Of a DNA stretch of 64,000 bases, positions 34,470 to 43,589 are shown one piece after another; positions within the stretch are counted from its first letter, which is position 1, and each line of letters begins with the position of its first letter. The notes under the pieces were generated by a model. The model worked only from the letters and a program-made list of their open reading frames with translations, made no database searches and had not been told where the DNA came from. The stretch is from Nitrincola lacisaponensis. Lineage in GTDB: Bacteria; Pseudomonadota; Gammaproteobacteria; Pseudomonadales; Balneatricaceae. The stretch covers positions 62,001-126,000 of the forward strand of contig NZ_JMSZ01000032.1 in assembly GCF_000691225.1 (NCBI RefSeq). Direction: 5' to 3'. Made by a program: the position numbers and the translations under genes.

Positions 34470-35918
34470 TCAGAGCACCGGTGCAAACAGATAGGCACCA
34501 CGTGAAAATACCCGGTGACGTAACGACAGATTCTCAAGATCTTCCATCAGCATACGCCGGGACAGGGTGAAGTCCTGAATAAACATCGCTTCGACTTCGG
34601 CAGCAAAGTCTGCATCCAGCACGATGGCAGTCACCTCAAAGTTCAATCGGAATGAGCGGTTATCCAGATTCACGGTGCCCACCCCGGCACCATGATGATC
34701 CACCAGAAAGGCTTTGCCATGCAGGAAACCATTCTGATAGCGGAACACCTCGACGCCAGCATCCAGTAGTGGGCCGATAAAGGCATAGGCGGCGTAATAG
34801 AGCAGCGGATTATCCGGAACTTCCGGTATCAGAATGCGGACATCCACACCACGCAGAGCGGCGAGCTTGAGGGTATTCAGTACCCCTTCATCCGGCACAA
34901 AATAGGGGCTGGCGATCCAGATGCGCTGTTGGGCCGATTGAATTGCCTGTTGCATCATCAGGCTGGCAGTTTCAAAGCGGTCAGCGGGTCCACTCGGCAG
35001 AATCAATACTGGCAGCGTCTTGTGACTGTTCTGGGGTGCCGGTTGCCAGTCCAGATCAGGGATCTGCTCGGTTGCCCAATACCAGTCTTCCACAAAGACC
35101 ATTTGCAGCGCTAGCGCCGCCGGACCTTCCAGTTTCAGATGGGTATCTCGCCAGGGACCCAGGTCCATATTGATGCCCAGGTATTCATCACCCACATTCA
35201 TGCCACCCATCCAGGCACGCTCACCATCGGCGACTACAATTTTGCGGTGATTGCGAAAGTTCAGCTGAAAGCGGTTTCTCAGTCCACGTGTGGAGTGGAA
35301 ATGATGCACCTCGACACCGGCTTCGCGCAGGCTTTGTACATAGCTGGAGGGCAGCTGGTAACTGCCGATCTCATCATAGAGGAAGTAAACCTCAACACCG
35401 GCCTGGGCGCGCTCGACCAGATGGTCGTGAAGTTTGCGACCCAGCTGATCATCGCGAACAATGTAAAACTGTACCAGCAGATAGCGTTCGGCGGTTCTGA
35501 TGCCCTCAAAAATACTGTCAAAAGCGGCTTCGCCATCAATCAGCAGCTCAGCCCGGTTGTGTGCCAGAAAAGGCAGTTTGGCCAGGCGTTCCACCGCAGA
35601 CAGCTGGCTGTTTTCTTCAGGTGGCTCAAACTGATGAGACCAGAGCTCATGCAGCTTTGGCGCCATGGTAATGGCCAGGTTGGAATCATCATCACGACGG
35701 GAAATGACATAGCCCTGAAAGCGGTCACGACCAAAAACCCAGTAGGCAGGTACGGCGATATAGGGAAAGGTGTTCAGGGAAACGATCCAGGCTATTGTGC
35801 CTTGAGAGGTGCGCGTTGACATCAAGGCATCAAGCGATGAATAAGCACCCAGCAGGTGTGCCAGTACGGCAAAAGACAGTAACCGCAAACGATGTCGAGT
35901 CGGTGAAGAGAATCCCAT
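34470..35918 (-). CDS. cls: Cardiolipin synthase, phospholipase D superfamily
   Basis: A 482-residue membrane enzyme. Two N-terminal hydrophobic segments precede two HKD motifs: FRNHRKIVVADGERAWMGG near residues 225-243 and FLHGKAFLVDHHGAGVGT near 400-417, each His-x-Lys-x4-Asp. Such enzymes condense two phosphatidylglycerol molecules to cardiolipin. The full HKD pair and the usual length support the call. Whether it is ClsA-like or another paralogue is not settled. Confidence 0.87.
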   Translation of the reverse strand: MGFSSPTRHRLRLLSFAVLAHLLGAYSSLDALMSTRTSQGTIAWIVSLNTFPYIAVPAYWVFGRDRFQGYVISRRDDDSNLAITMAPKLHELWSHQFEPPEENSQLSAVERLAKLPFLAHNRAELLIDGEAAFDSIFEGIRTAERYLLVQFYIVRDDQLGRKLHDHLVERAQAGVEVYFLYDEIGSYQLPSSYVQSLREAGVEVHHFHSTRGLRNRFQLNFRNHRKIVVADGERAWMGGMNVGDEYLGINMDLGPWRDTHLKLEGPAALALQMVFVEDWYWATEQIPDLDWQPAPQNSHKTLPVLILPSGPADRFETASLMMQQAIQSAQQRIWIASPYFVPDEGVLNTLKLAALRGVDVRILIPEVPDNPLLYYAAYAFIGPLLDAGVEVFRYQNGFLHGKAFLVDHHGAGVGTVNLDNRSFRLNFEVTAIVLDADFAAEVEAMFIQDFTLSRRMLMEDLENLSLRHRVFSRGAYLFAPVL

Positions 35919-35998
35919 AGGCTTCGGTGCAGGCCTTTAATGACAAGTAAATACTTCCTGTCATCTCAGTGTAACCTGCTCGTTCAGAATGGCAAACC

Positions 35999-36721
35999 CT
36001 AGCGTCTTCGTTCGTAAATACAGATATTCACAGCTGACGCCAGATTCAGCGATTCGATCAGACCGGCTCCCGGAATGGTAAAGGCCTGAGCATTCAGTGT
36101 CTGTAAGGCATCAGGTGGAACGCCGCGTGCTTCATTACCAAACAGATAGCAGTCTATGGACTGGAAGGCCTCTGATGTCAGTGAGTGCCCCTGCATATCC
36201 AGACAGCCAATTCGGCTGAAACGTGAGGAAAGGGAGGTCAGGGGTACATCCAGTTCCAGCGGGACATGAAAAATAGCGCCCATGCTGGCCCGTATCACTT
36301 TGGGATTAAACGGATCGACGCTACCCGGGCTGAGCAGGCAGCGAAACCCGCCAAACCATCCCAGTGTCCGTAAAATAGTACCGAGATTGCCGGGGTCCTG
36401 AATCTCATGCAGATAAATAGCCGTTTCAGTACCTGATCCCGGTGTTTGCAGTGCCGCAAGCGGTACGCGCGCCAGGATACCCTGAGGTGTTTCGGTATCC
36501 GAGATGCTGGCCATCTGTTTGTCGCTGATCAGGTGTGTTTCAAAGGGACTCTGCCAATCGGCATAACGCTCTGTCACATACAGACAGGACGCTTGTAACG
36601 CTGTGTGGGTCGTGGCAGCTCGCTGTAATTCCAGAATCAGGTGTTCGCCCTCGACCAGACAATAGCCCAGGGATTGACGATACTTTTTCTGCTGCAGCTT
36701 TTTTACCAGATCCAGCTTCAT
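35999..36721 (-). CDS. TrmH/SpoU-family RNA 2'-O-methyltransferase
   Basis: A 240-residue SPOUT protein. Motif 1 is EIQDPGNLGTILRTLGWFG, and motifs 2 and 3 are FGNEARGVPPDAL and IPGAGLIESLNLASAVNICI (the knotted methyl-donor site). An N-terminal RNA-binding domain (KYRQSLGYCLVEGEHLILEL) resembles RlmB and related enzymes. The rRNA or tRNA target is not known. It starts five bases downstream of the flavoprotein gene and is probably co-transcribed with it. Confidence 0.87.
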   Translation of the reverse strand: MKLDLVKKLQQKKYRQSLGYCLVEGEHLILELQRAATTHTALQASCLYVTERYADWQSPFETHLISDKQMASISDTETPQGILARVPLAALQTPGSGTETAIYLHEIQDPGNLGTILRTLGWFGGFRCLLSPGSVDPFNPKVIRASMGAIFHVPLELDVPLTSLSSRFSRIGCLDMQGHSLTSEAFQSIDCYLFGNEARGVPPDALQTLNAQAFTIPGAGLIESLNLASAVNICIYERRR

Positions 36722-36726
36722 GCCAT

Positions 36727-38343
36727 TCAGTCCTGTTGATCCAGCATATCCAGTGCGACCGCTTCAGCGACTTTGATCCCGTCAATCCCGGCAGACAGGA
36801 TGCCCCCCGCATAACCGGCACCTTCACCCGCAGGGTAGAGCCCACGAATATTCAGGCTTTGCAGGGTTTCTGCATGCCGGGTAATGCGTACCGGAGAGGA
36901 TGTCCGTGATTCTATACCTGTCAGCAGCGCATCCTCACGGTCAAAGCCACGAATCTGCTTGCCGAAAGCTGGCAGCGCTTCACGAATCGCCTCAATCACA
37001 TAGTCAGGCAGCGCTTCGGCCAAATTGCACAACTGAATACCTGGCTGGTAGGAGGGCTGAACTTCGCCCAACGCGGTAGAGGGCTGGTTTTTGATAAAAT
37101 CACCAACCAACTGAGCCGGAGCATTGTAGTTGCACCCACCCAACTGATACGCCAGGGATTCAAGTTTCTCCTGCAGCTCAACACCCGCCAGTGGTCCGCC
37201 GGGAAAGTCCTGCTCGGGGTGGATTCCCACCACGATACCGGCGTTGGCGTTACGTTCTTTCCTTGAGTACTGGCTCATACCGTTGGTGACCACGCGACCC
37301 TCTTCAGAGGTCGCCGCAACCACCTGGCCGCCAGGGCACATACAGAAACTGTAGACTGCCCGGCCATTACTGGCATGGTAAACCAGCTTGTAATCCGCTG
37401 CGCCCAGGGCGTCATGTCCGGCATATTTACCCAGACGGGCCTGGTTGATCATGGTTTGTGGATGTTCAATCCGGAAGCCAATGGCAAAGGGTTTTGGTTC
37501 AATGAAAACACCGTTTCGATGCAGCATGCGGAAGGTGTCCCGGGCGCTATGACCGAGAGCCAGCACGACATGGCGACTGAGCAGCTGGGTACCGTCTTCC
37601 AGCACCACGCCCTGTATCTGATCCTGGTCGATCAGCAGGTCACTGACCTTGGATTCAAAGCGGATTTCACCACCCAGCTCAATAATTTCGGCGCGCATTT
37701 TGGCAACTACACTGGTCAGGCGGAAGGTGCCGATATGGGGTTTGCTGACATACAGGATGTTATCCGGTGCCCCGGCTTTTACAAACTCCTGCATGACCTT
37801 GCGGCCATAGAATTTCGGGTCTTTTACCTGGCTGTAGAGCTTGCCATCAGAGAACAGCCCGGCACCGCCTTCACCAAACTGTACGTTGGATTCTGGAGAC
37901 AGTACGTGTTGACGCCAGAGTGCCCAGGTGTCCTGAGTCCGTTGACGCACATTCCGGCCACGCTCGAGCACGATTGGACGAAACCCCATTTGCGCCAGAA
38001 TCATGGCCGCAAACAGGCCGCAGGGGCCAAAGCCGATGACAATCGGGCGCTCCTGCAAACCTTCGGGTGCTGTGGCAACCGGGTGATAGCGTGTGTCCGG
38101 TGCAGGCATCACCTGAGAGTCATCCTTGAAGCGAGTCAGGACTGCTTCATCATCTTGCGTGTGCAAATGAATGATGTAGACAAAGGTGATTTCAGTATTC
38201 TTTTTACGCGCATCATAGCTGCGCTTGAATACCGTGAAATCCAGCAGTTCTTCACTCTTCAGTGACAAACGTTCAAGAATGGCCTGGCGCAGTGCCGATT
38301 CAGGATGATCAAGGGGCAGCGACAGTTGAGTAAGGCGAATCAT
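36727..38343 (-). CDS. FAD-dependent oxidoreductase of unknown substrate
   Basis: A 538-residue flavoprotein. An N-terminal 95-residue domain precedes the Rossmann motif GFGPCGLFAAMI, then VQFGEGGAGLFSDGKLYSQ and a C-terminal GEGAGYAGGILSAGIDGIK. This is the conserved bacterial family often labelled FAD-dependent dehydrogenase; its reaction is not established. It is five bases upstream of the SpoU-type methyltransferase on the same strand. Confidence 0.82.
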   Translation of the reverse strand: MIRLTQLSLPLDHPESALRQAILERLSLKSEELLDFTVFKRSYDARKKNTEITFVYIIHLHTQDDEAVLTRFKDDSQVMPAPDTRYHPVATAPEGLQERPIVIGFGPCGLFAAMILAQMGFRPIVLERGRNVRQRTQDTWALWRQHVLSPESNVQFGEGGAGLFSDGKLYSQVKDPKFYGRKVMQEFVKAGAPDNILYVSKPHIGTFRLTSVVAKMRAEIIELGGEIRFESKVSDLLIDQDQIQGVVLEDGTQLLSRHVVLALGHSARDTFRMLHRNGVFIEPKPFAIGFRIEHPQTMINQARLGKYAGHDALGAADYKLVYHASNGRAVYSFCMCPGGQVVAATSEEGRVVTNGMSQYSRKERNANAGIVVGIHPEQDFPGGPLAGVELQEKLESLAYQLGGCNYNAPAQLVGDFIKNQPSTALGEVQPSYQPGIQLCNLAEALPDYVIEAIREALPAFGKQIRGFDREDALLTGIESRTSSPVRITRHAETLQSLNIRGLYPAGEGAGYAGGILSAGIDGIKVAEAVALDMLDQQD

Positions 38344-38498
38344 TCAGGAGTTCCGGGCGGTGGGGATTCATCGTTATCTAAAAGCAGCAGTATACCTGTG
38401 ACGCCCTTCAAAGTCAGTTGTCGTGAACAGAGCATTGGCCTGCCTTGCGATGACACGTACAATGCCATTTTCAAGACGGTAAAGGTGAAGCAGTAACC

Positions 38499-39122
38499 AT
38501 GGCGCGATCAAAAAGCAGCAACCGCTGGTTAGATGAGCATGTCAACGATCCCTATGTGAAACAGGCGCAGGTCGATGGCTATCGTTCCCGGGCCAGCTAT
38601 AAACTGCTGGGGATCAATGAAAAAGACAAGCTGATTCGTCCCGGCATGCGAGTCCTCGATCTTGGTTCTGCACCGGGTGGCTGGTCGCAGGTGGCCAGCA
38701 AACTGGTTGGGGACAAAGGCCAGGTGATTGCTTCAGATATTCTGCCAATGGACAGCCTGGCAGGCGTGACCTTTATTCAGGGTGACTTTACTGAGCAGAG
38801 CGTATTTGATGCCATTATGGAAGCCATTGAGGGTGGGGTCATGGATGTGGTTATCTCCGATATGGCGCCGAATATCAGTGGTGTTGCGGCAGCTGATCAG
38901 GCGGCCTCCATGTATCTGGTTGAATTAGCGTTGGATATGGCTTGTCAGGTGCTCAAGCCTAAAGGCAGTTTTGTGGCTAAAGTGTTCCATGGTGAAGGTT
39001 ATGAGGCTTATATCAAAAGTCTGAGAGAGCATTTTGACACAGTGGTTATTCGCAAGCCGGAGGCGTCACGTTCGCGTTCGCGGGAAGTGTTTGTGGTCGC
39101 CAAGGGCTTCAAGGGAGGCTGA
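38499..39122 (+). CDS. rlmE: 23S rRNA uridine-2552 2'-O-methyltransferase
   Basis: A 207-residue FtsJ/RrmJ protein. The S-adenosylmethionine loop is [17 protein letters not shown] near residues 51-67; catalytic residues lie in the N-terminal RASYKLLGI (Lys), DMAPNISG (Asp) and SFVAKVFHG (Lys). The N-terminal [19 protein letters not shown] is typical of RlmE. It methylates U2552 in the A-loop during 50S assembly. No ftsH lies downstream here, unlike in E. coli; a glyoxalase gene is convergent. Confidence 0.92.
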   Translation: MARSKSSNRWLDEHVNDPYVKQAQVDGYRSRASYKLLGINEKDKLIRPGMRVLDLGSAPGGWSQVASKLVGDKGQVIASDILPMDSLAGVTFIQGDFTEQSVFDAIMEAIEGGVMDVVISDMAPNISGVAAADQAASMYLVELALDMACQVLKPKGSFVAKVFHGEGYEAYIKSLREHFDTVVIRKPEASRSRSREVFVVAKGFKGG

Positions 39123-39131
39123 GTGCCTCCC
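39113..39131. terminator. Short GC hairpin at the rlmE stop codon
   Basis: A perfect seven-base stem pairs GGGAGGC (39113-39119) with GCCTCCC (39125-39131), with the rlmE stop codon in the loop. No T-run follows, so it may work in both directions between convergent genes. Confidence 0.5.
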
Positions 39132-39141
39132 GTCGGGTCGG

Positions 39142-39702
39142 TTATACCTCTGCCGTATGACCGGCCAGTGCATCGGGCACCTGGGAACCCTGGAATATTT
39201 CAATCCAGTAGCCATCCGGGTCCTGAATAAACGCAATATTCTTCATTTTGCCATCGGCAGGGCGCTTCACAAAAGTAACGCCAAGCGCTTCAAAACGTTC
39301 ACAGGCGGCAGCCAGGTCAGGTACGGCAAAACCGATATGACCAAAGCCGCGTGGTTCCTGATTGCCATTGTGGTACTGCTGTTCCGGATCAGACTCTGTA
39401 CCCCAGTTATGCGTCAACTCCAGCATCGCCGGACGACTGAAGGTCTGAACGGTACGTTCAGTGATATCTTTGGACCATTGCTGCAACTGATCGCTGTCAA
39501 CAGCCGCCAGAAAATACAGGCTGAACTGCATCTCCGGGAAATCCAGACGGCGTACCAGTGTCATTCCCATCACCCGGGTGTAAAAATCCAGTGAGGTTGC
39601 CGGGTCTTTGATGCGTAACATTGTCTGATTAAACACAAACCCTTCTGTGGCTGGATCACGTGATTCACACAGGCCCGTTGCCTGCTCAAAATGTCGACTC
39701 AT
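39142..39702 (-). CDS. gloA: Glyoxalase I (lactoylglutathione lyase), long form
   Basis: A 186-residue vicinal-oxygen-chelate enzyme. [43 protein letters not shown] and [10 protein letters not shown] provide the four metal-ligand regions. It converts the methylglyoxal-glutathione hemithioacetal to lactoylglutathione. ATG at 39702 is chosen because AGGAG lies seven bases upstream and the family starts about there; an open frame continues upstream to 39909 into an unrelated ABC-ATPase remnant. Long forms of about 180 residues are usual in pseudomonads. Confidence 0.9.
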   Translation of the reverse strand: MSRHFEQATGLCESRDPATEGFVFNQTMLRIKDPATSLDFYTRVMGMTLVRRLDFPEMQFSLYFLAAVDSDQLQQWSKDITERTVQTFSRPAMLELTHNWGTESDPEQQYHNGNQEPRGFGHIGFAVPDLAAACERFEALGVTFVKRPADGKMKNIAFIQDPDGYWIEIFQGSQVPDALAGHTAEV

Positions 39703-39909
39703 GTGTGGGCTCCTTGATGTCTGTTTAAGTAAAGAGTGGGGACGACAGAGTCTGTATTCAACTATCCAGCGAATATTGCGTACCAGCATGGATTTGCCAA
39801 TGCCGTTATGGCCGACTAGCCCGGTAAGCTGTGCATTCAGGGTGCAGCTGATGTTGGTGAACAGGGTGCGCCCGGTCGGTAACTGGTAACTGAGTCGAAC
39901 TCTAGACAA
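39703..39909 (-). pseudogene. Truncated ABC-F-like ATPase N-terminal fragment
   Basis: The frame upstream of gloA reads [18 protein letters not shown] followed by [17 protein letters not shown], the start of an ABC ATPase with an ABC-F-like Walker A (GHNGIGKS). After about 50 residues the resemblance stops, and no Q-loop, signature or Walker B follows before the gloA start. It is open in the gloA frame, giving a false fusion. It looks like the 5' stub of a deleted gene. Confidence 0.65.
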
Positions 39910-39938
39910 GCCTTATCCTGGAATCAAGACACAAAAGG

Positions 39939-39976
39939 GCAGGTGTGTTCAGCACCCTGTTGGGTGACACACCTGC
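39939..39976 (-). terminator. Terminator of the Slp-family lipoprotein gene
   Basis: A ten-base outer stem (39939-39948 with 39967-39976) and a five-base inner stem (39953-39957 with 39962-39966) form a long hairpin. Read on the minus strand it is followed by CCTTTTGTG. It lies just past the lipoprotein stop. Confidence 0.75.
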
Positions 39977-39986
39977 ACAGGCCTGA

Positions 39987-40505
39987 TCAATTTGCAGGCA
40001 CTATAATAATAGGCCGCATCATAAAGCTGCGGTGCAAAAAGAAGGGATCGCAGTGACAGTCACGTGTTGAGGGTTCCTGAACTTCCGGCCAGAGGTGTAC
40101 CTGGTCAGTGTGCAGAACCGGGAAACGGTAAGGTTGCTCACCCACCAGTCCATTATTGATTTCAGCAAAGCTGCCCAGTGCAGTAATCATCCGTCCAGGG
40201 GCGTAAATTGCCGGATCAATAAAGCCGGGAACCTGTACCTGAAAGCGTCCACCACTGGTATCCGCTTTGATGGGGCGACCACGGCTGTTCAGGGAAAACT
40301 CGACAACTTCGATCAGGCTGCTTTGTGCCAGATTGCGGACCTGTGCAATTTCACCGCCCCAGCGGGCTGTTTGATTGTTGGGTTCACTAGTGACTGTTGC
40401 CGCAAAAGGCAGTAAGGTCTGCTCCGGTGTGGTGCGCAGGTCATCAGGGGTCGACGCACAACCACCAATGACAAGTATAGAGATGACAAACAGTATGCGG
40501 ATCAT
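39987..40505 (-). CDS. Slp-family outer-membrane lipoprotein
   Basis: A 172-residue lipoprotein. The lipobox is IGGC (Cys16), followed by a short linker. Internal FAATVTSEPNNQTARWGGEI, VRNLAQSSLIEVVEFSLNS and YAPGRMITALGSFAEIN match the Slp family (carbon-starvation-inducible lipoproteins; YeaY). The WGG at the start of the barrel-like part is a family mark. Role unknown. It has its own terminator. Confidence 0.85.
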   Translation of the reverse strand: MIRILFVISILVIGGCASTPDDLRTTPEQTLLPFAATVTSEPNNQTARWGGEIAQVRNLAQSSLIEVVEFSLNSRGRPIKADTSGGRFQVQVPGFIDPAIYAPGRMITALGSFAEINNGLVGEQPYRFPVLHTDQVHLWPEVQEPSTRDCHCDPFFLHRSFMMRPIIIVPAN

Positions 40506-40570
40506 GGCAGAAGTCCCTCCTGTATTTTATCGCAATACTGATAATCATTTATTCTACAGGAAAAACGGCT

Positions 40571-41230
40571 ATGCAATCAGTCTCAATCGATATTATCTCA
40601 GACATCGCATGCCCCTGGTGTGCCATAGGTTTTGCGCGCCTGGAGCTGGCAATGCAGCAACTGCAGGAAGAAATGACATTCAATGTGCAGTGGCATGCGT
40701 TTGAGCTGAACCCGGATCCAGAAGGTGATGGTGAGCCTATTCTGCAGGCATTGAGTCGAAAATATGGCCGTAGTGCAGATGAAATGGAACGGATACAGTC
40801 GCAGATGCAACAAATTGCCGAGCAGTTGGGATTGAATTTCTCGGCATTACAGCAACGCCATACCCGCAATACGTTCGATGCACACAGACTGGTGAAATGG
40901 GCTGCAGAGTGGGGCAAACAAACGGAAATGAAAAAGGCCTTGTTTGAGGCCTACTTCGGCTTTGATGCGGTGATCAGTGATATCGATGTTCTGGTAGGAT
41001 GCGCTGACAGCATCGGCCTGGATGCTCACCTTGCCCGACAGTTGCTCGTCTCCAGTCAATATGCACAGCAGGTGCGGGATGATGAAGCACGTTGGCATGA
41101 GCTGGACATTACTTCCGTTCCTGCATTCATTATCAATCAGCAGTATCTGATTTCGGGTGCGCAGGAGCCGGAAGTGCTGGTAAAGAGCTTACGGGAACAA
41201 GTTAACAGGATTCAGTATGCAGACATTTGA
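40571..41230 (+). CDS. DsbA-family oxidoreductase, FrnE type
   Basis: A 219-residue thioredoxin-fold protein without signal peptide, hence cytoplasmic. The active site CPWC is at Cys14-Cys17 in DIACPWCAIGFARLE, and ITSVPAFIINQQYLISGAQ holds the cis-Pro loop. The helical insert with VQWHAFELNPDPEGDGEP is typical of FrnE, linked in some bacteria to oxidative stress or to polyketide biosynthesis. The gene overlaps rmuC by 14 bases. Confidence 0.88.
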   Translation: MQSVSIDIISDIACPWCAIGFARLELAMQQLQEEMTFNVQWHAFELNPDPEGDGEPILQALSRKYGRSADEMERIQSQMQQIAEQLGLNFSALQQRHTRNTFDAHRLVKWAAEWGKQTEMKKALFEAYFGFDAVISDIDVLVGCADSIGLDAHLARQLLVSSQYAQQVRDDEARWHELDITSVPAFIINQQYLISGAQEPEVLVKSLREQVNRIQYADI

Positions 41231-42740
41231 ATGGACAACAGTAGTTTATGTGATTGTGGCGCTGGCGGGTTATCTGCTGGCCGCTTTTTTGTATGGGCGT
41301 CACGCCGCCGCCCGGGCATCAGAACAGCGTTTGCAGGATGAAGTCACGGAGCGGAAAAATGAACTGACAGTGCTTGATCAGCAGTTGAGCGATGCCCAGC
41401 GACAGTATCATGCGACGGAAAAACAGCTGGAGGGCGCTGGTGCAGATAACCGTGCCCTGAAAGAGCAGGTTCAGGAACTGCGTGATCGCCTGCAGGCAAC
41501 CAGTGCCGATGCTGTCATGCAATTGAAAGAGTTAAAGCAGGAGCTGTCCAGCCAGCAGGATCGCTATCTTGCCTTGAATAAAGACTATACCGAGCTGAAA
41601 ACCACGCTTGAGCGCCGGGAAGAGCATTTCCAGGAGCAGTTGAAACAGCTGGGTGAAACACGTCAGTCCTTGACTAAAGAGTTTGAAAACCTCGCCAATA
41701 AAATTTTTGAGGAGAAGGGCAGAACCTTCACCCAAACCAGTCAAACCAGCATTGATGGCATGCTCAAACCCTTCCGTGAGCAGATTGAGAGCTTCCAGAA
41801 GCGTATTAACGAAGTGCATGATGTTTCGCTTCAGGGAAACAGCACGCTGAATGCCGAGATTAAAAAAGTGCTCGAGATAGGCCTGCAGATGAGTAAAGAG
41901 GCCAATAACCTCACGTCTGCCCTGAAAGGTGATTCTCAGCAACGGGGTGCATGGGGAGAGGCGCAGTTACGCCGTACCCTGGAAATGAGCGGACTGGTAG
42001 AAGATGCGCATTATGAAGTGCAAAGCGCTTTCAAGGACGCAGAAGGCAAACAGAAGCAGACTGACTATCTGATCAAACTGCCGGATGGCAAGCACATCAT
42101 CATCGATAGCAAAGTGGCGCTGGTTGCCTATGATCGTGCGATCAGTGCAGAAACACCCGAAGAGTATCAACTTGCGATGGCCGAGCATGTTAAAGCCGTT
42201 CGTAAGCATATTGATGACCTGGCTTCCAAGGATTACACCAATCTGGTTGGCATGCGCAGCCCCAGCTTTGTGCTGATGTTTATGCCGGTAGAACCCGCCT
42301 ATATAGAAGCACTGAAAAGCAATAAAGACCTGTTCGAGTATGGCTACAAGAAAGGCATCGTGCTGGTTTCTCATACGACCCTGATCCCGATTCTGCGTAC
42401 GGTCTCCAATCTGTGGATGATCGAGCGCAGCAATGCAGAGGCGCGTGAAATCAGTGAAAGAGCCGGTGATATCTTTAATCAGGTCTGTCTGGTTGCTGAG
42501 CGTCTTGGCAAGCTGGGTGGTACGCTCAGTACGGTCAGCAACCACTACAACAGCACCGTCAAAGCGCTGGCAGGCCAGCAGGGCCTGTATGGCAAAGTGG
42601 ATCGTTTCAGTCAGCTGTCCGCCAAAGTCAGCAAGAGTTTACCGCATCTGGAAGCCGTGCACATGGATTTTGAAACTGAACGCCTGGCGTTGATTGCAGA
42701 GCCGATTGATGAGCCAGTGGAGCAGAATAATGATATTTGA
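41217..42740 (+). CDS. rmuC: DNA recombination protein RmuC
   Basis: A 507-residue protein. An N-terminal helix (VYVIVALAGYLLAAFLYG) is followed by a long coiled coil (about residues 30-200) and the RmuC domain, with GDSQQRGAWGEAQLRRTLEM, KHIIIDSKVALVAYDRAI and KGIVLVSHTTLIPILRTV. RmuC limits inversions at short inverted repeats and restricts some foreign DNA; a restriction-endonuclease-like fold is proposed. The start lies inside the end of the FrnE-like gene. Confidence 0.9.
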   Translation: MQTFEWTTVVYVIVALAGYLLAAFLYGRHAAARASEQRLQDEVTERKNELTVLDQQLSDAQRQYHATEKQLEGAGADNRALKEQVQELRDRLQATSADAVMQLKELKQELSSQQDRYLALNKDYTELKTTLERREEHFQEQLKQLGETRQSLTKEFENLANKIFEEKGRTFTQTSQTSIDGMLKPFREQIESFQKRINEVHDVSLQGNSTLNAEIKKVLEIGLQMSKEANNLTSALKGDSQQRGAWGEAQLRRTLEMSGLVEDAHYEVQSAFKDAEGKQKQTDYLIKLPDGKHIIIDSKVALVAYDRAISAETPEEYQLAMAEHVKAVRKHIDDLASKDYTNLVGMRSPSFVLMFMPVEPAYIEALKSNKDLFEYGYKKGIVLVSHTTLIPILRTVSNLWMIERSNAEAREISERAGDIFNQVCLVAERLGKLGGTLSTVSNHYNSTVKALAGQQGLYGKVDRFSQLSAKVSKSLPHLEAVHMDFETERLALIAEPIDEPVEQNNDI

Positions 42741-42905
42741 TTTGATGGAGTCTTACTCATTCATATTGGGTGAACGGTCACTTTGAGGCTGTTTTTTTTT
42801 TGCATCAAGTACGAAATAACCGTACCCTAAGACAAATGAGTCAACCTGACCAAGTTATCAGTTTGACTCCTTACGGAGAATACTAAGTTAAAGGGATGTA
42901 ACAAC

Positions 42906-43538
42906 ATGACGGCTATCTATTTTTCTGCTCATGCCTGCCACGCTTCTGATCTGATCGATGGAACTGAAGCACAGCGTAATGCAATACGTGCGTATGATGT
43001 TTTGATTACCGAATATCGAACCGCAATGCAGCAGTTGGCTCCTGCGGCCCTGCGTGCCAGAAATCGTGGTAGTGCAATCAACAATTCACAGCGGGGTATT
43101 ACCCTGGCATTAAGAAGCCGGGGAGCCAAAATAGATCCTCGCCTGTTAGTGGCCGATCTTTTTCAGGCGCATACACTAAAACGATTCACACAGTTTATGG
43201 CGAAAGGGGCAACACCTTTAGCATTGGCTGCAGATGCAACGATCCGGGCTGGTAAGGTAAAGAGCGTCAGTCAAGCCGATGGTGATTGGCATCGTGAAAG
43301 TTATCGGCAGATAAGTGGATTTATAATGGGTGCTATGTTTGGTGGTATTGGTGCTGGTACAGCTGGCTTAGCATTTAAAGGAACGATTACGGGGCTAAGT
43401 GTTTTAGGGGGGCCTATTAGTTGGGCATTGATTGGTTGTATTGTTGTGGTAATTGCAGGTGTAGGCTATGCCTCGTCCAAGGCCGGTGGAGGATTAGGCG
43501 AAAGAATTGGTGAGATAATTTATAACCTACGATATTGA
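42906..43538 (+). CDS. Glycine-rich membrane-inserting protein, possible pore-forming effector
   Basis: A 210-residue protein I do not recognise. No signal peptide is seen. The N-terminal 135 residues are soluble and Ala/Arg-rich. Residues about 138-160 and 167-190 are two Gly-rich hydrophobic segments (GAMFGGIGAGTAGLAF, then ALIGCIVVVIAGVGYASS) separated by a Gly-Pro turn, then a short Gly-rich amphipathic tail. Glycine zippers in a late hairpin occur in known pore-forming type VI effectors (from memory, Tse4- and Ssp6-like), but no homology was verified. A small membrane protein follows 51 bases downstream, and AAGGGATG precedes the start. It could instead be an ordinary membrane-associated protein. 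Confidence 0.6.
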   Translation: MTAIYFSAHACHASDLIDGTEAQRNAIRAYDVLITEYRTAMQQLAPAALRARNRGSAINNSQRGITLALRSRGAKIDPRLLVADLFQAHTLKRFTQFMAKGATPLALAADATIRAGKVKSVSQADGDWHRESYRQISGFIMGAMFGGIGAGTAGLAFKGTITGLSVLGGPISWALIGCIVVVIAGVGYASSKAGGGLGERIGEIIYNLRY

Positions 43539-43589
43539 ATGTGCGTGTTGATGATTTTTAGCATATAAAATTGAATGGGATGCTGATTC

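Noticed and set aside
37375-38265. A 296-codon plus-strand frame inside the FAD oxidoreductase gene
   Set aside because: Antisense shadow of a gene with clear Rossmann motifs; no domain of its own.
39142-39909. A single 255-residue ABC-glyoxalase fusion protein
   Set aside because: AGGAG and a normal family start at 39702 favour separate translation of GloA; the upstream part is an ATPase stub without later motifs.
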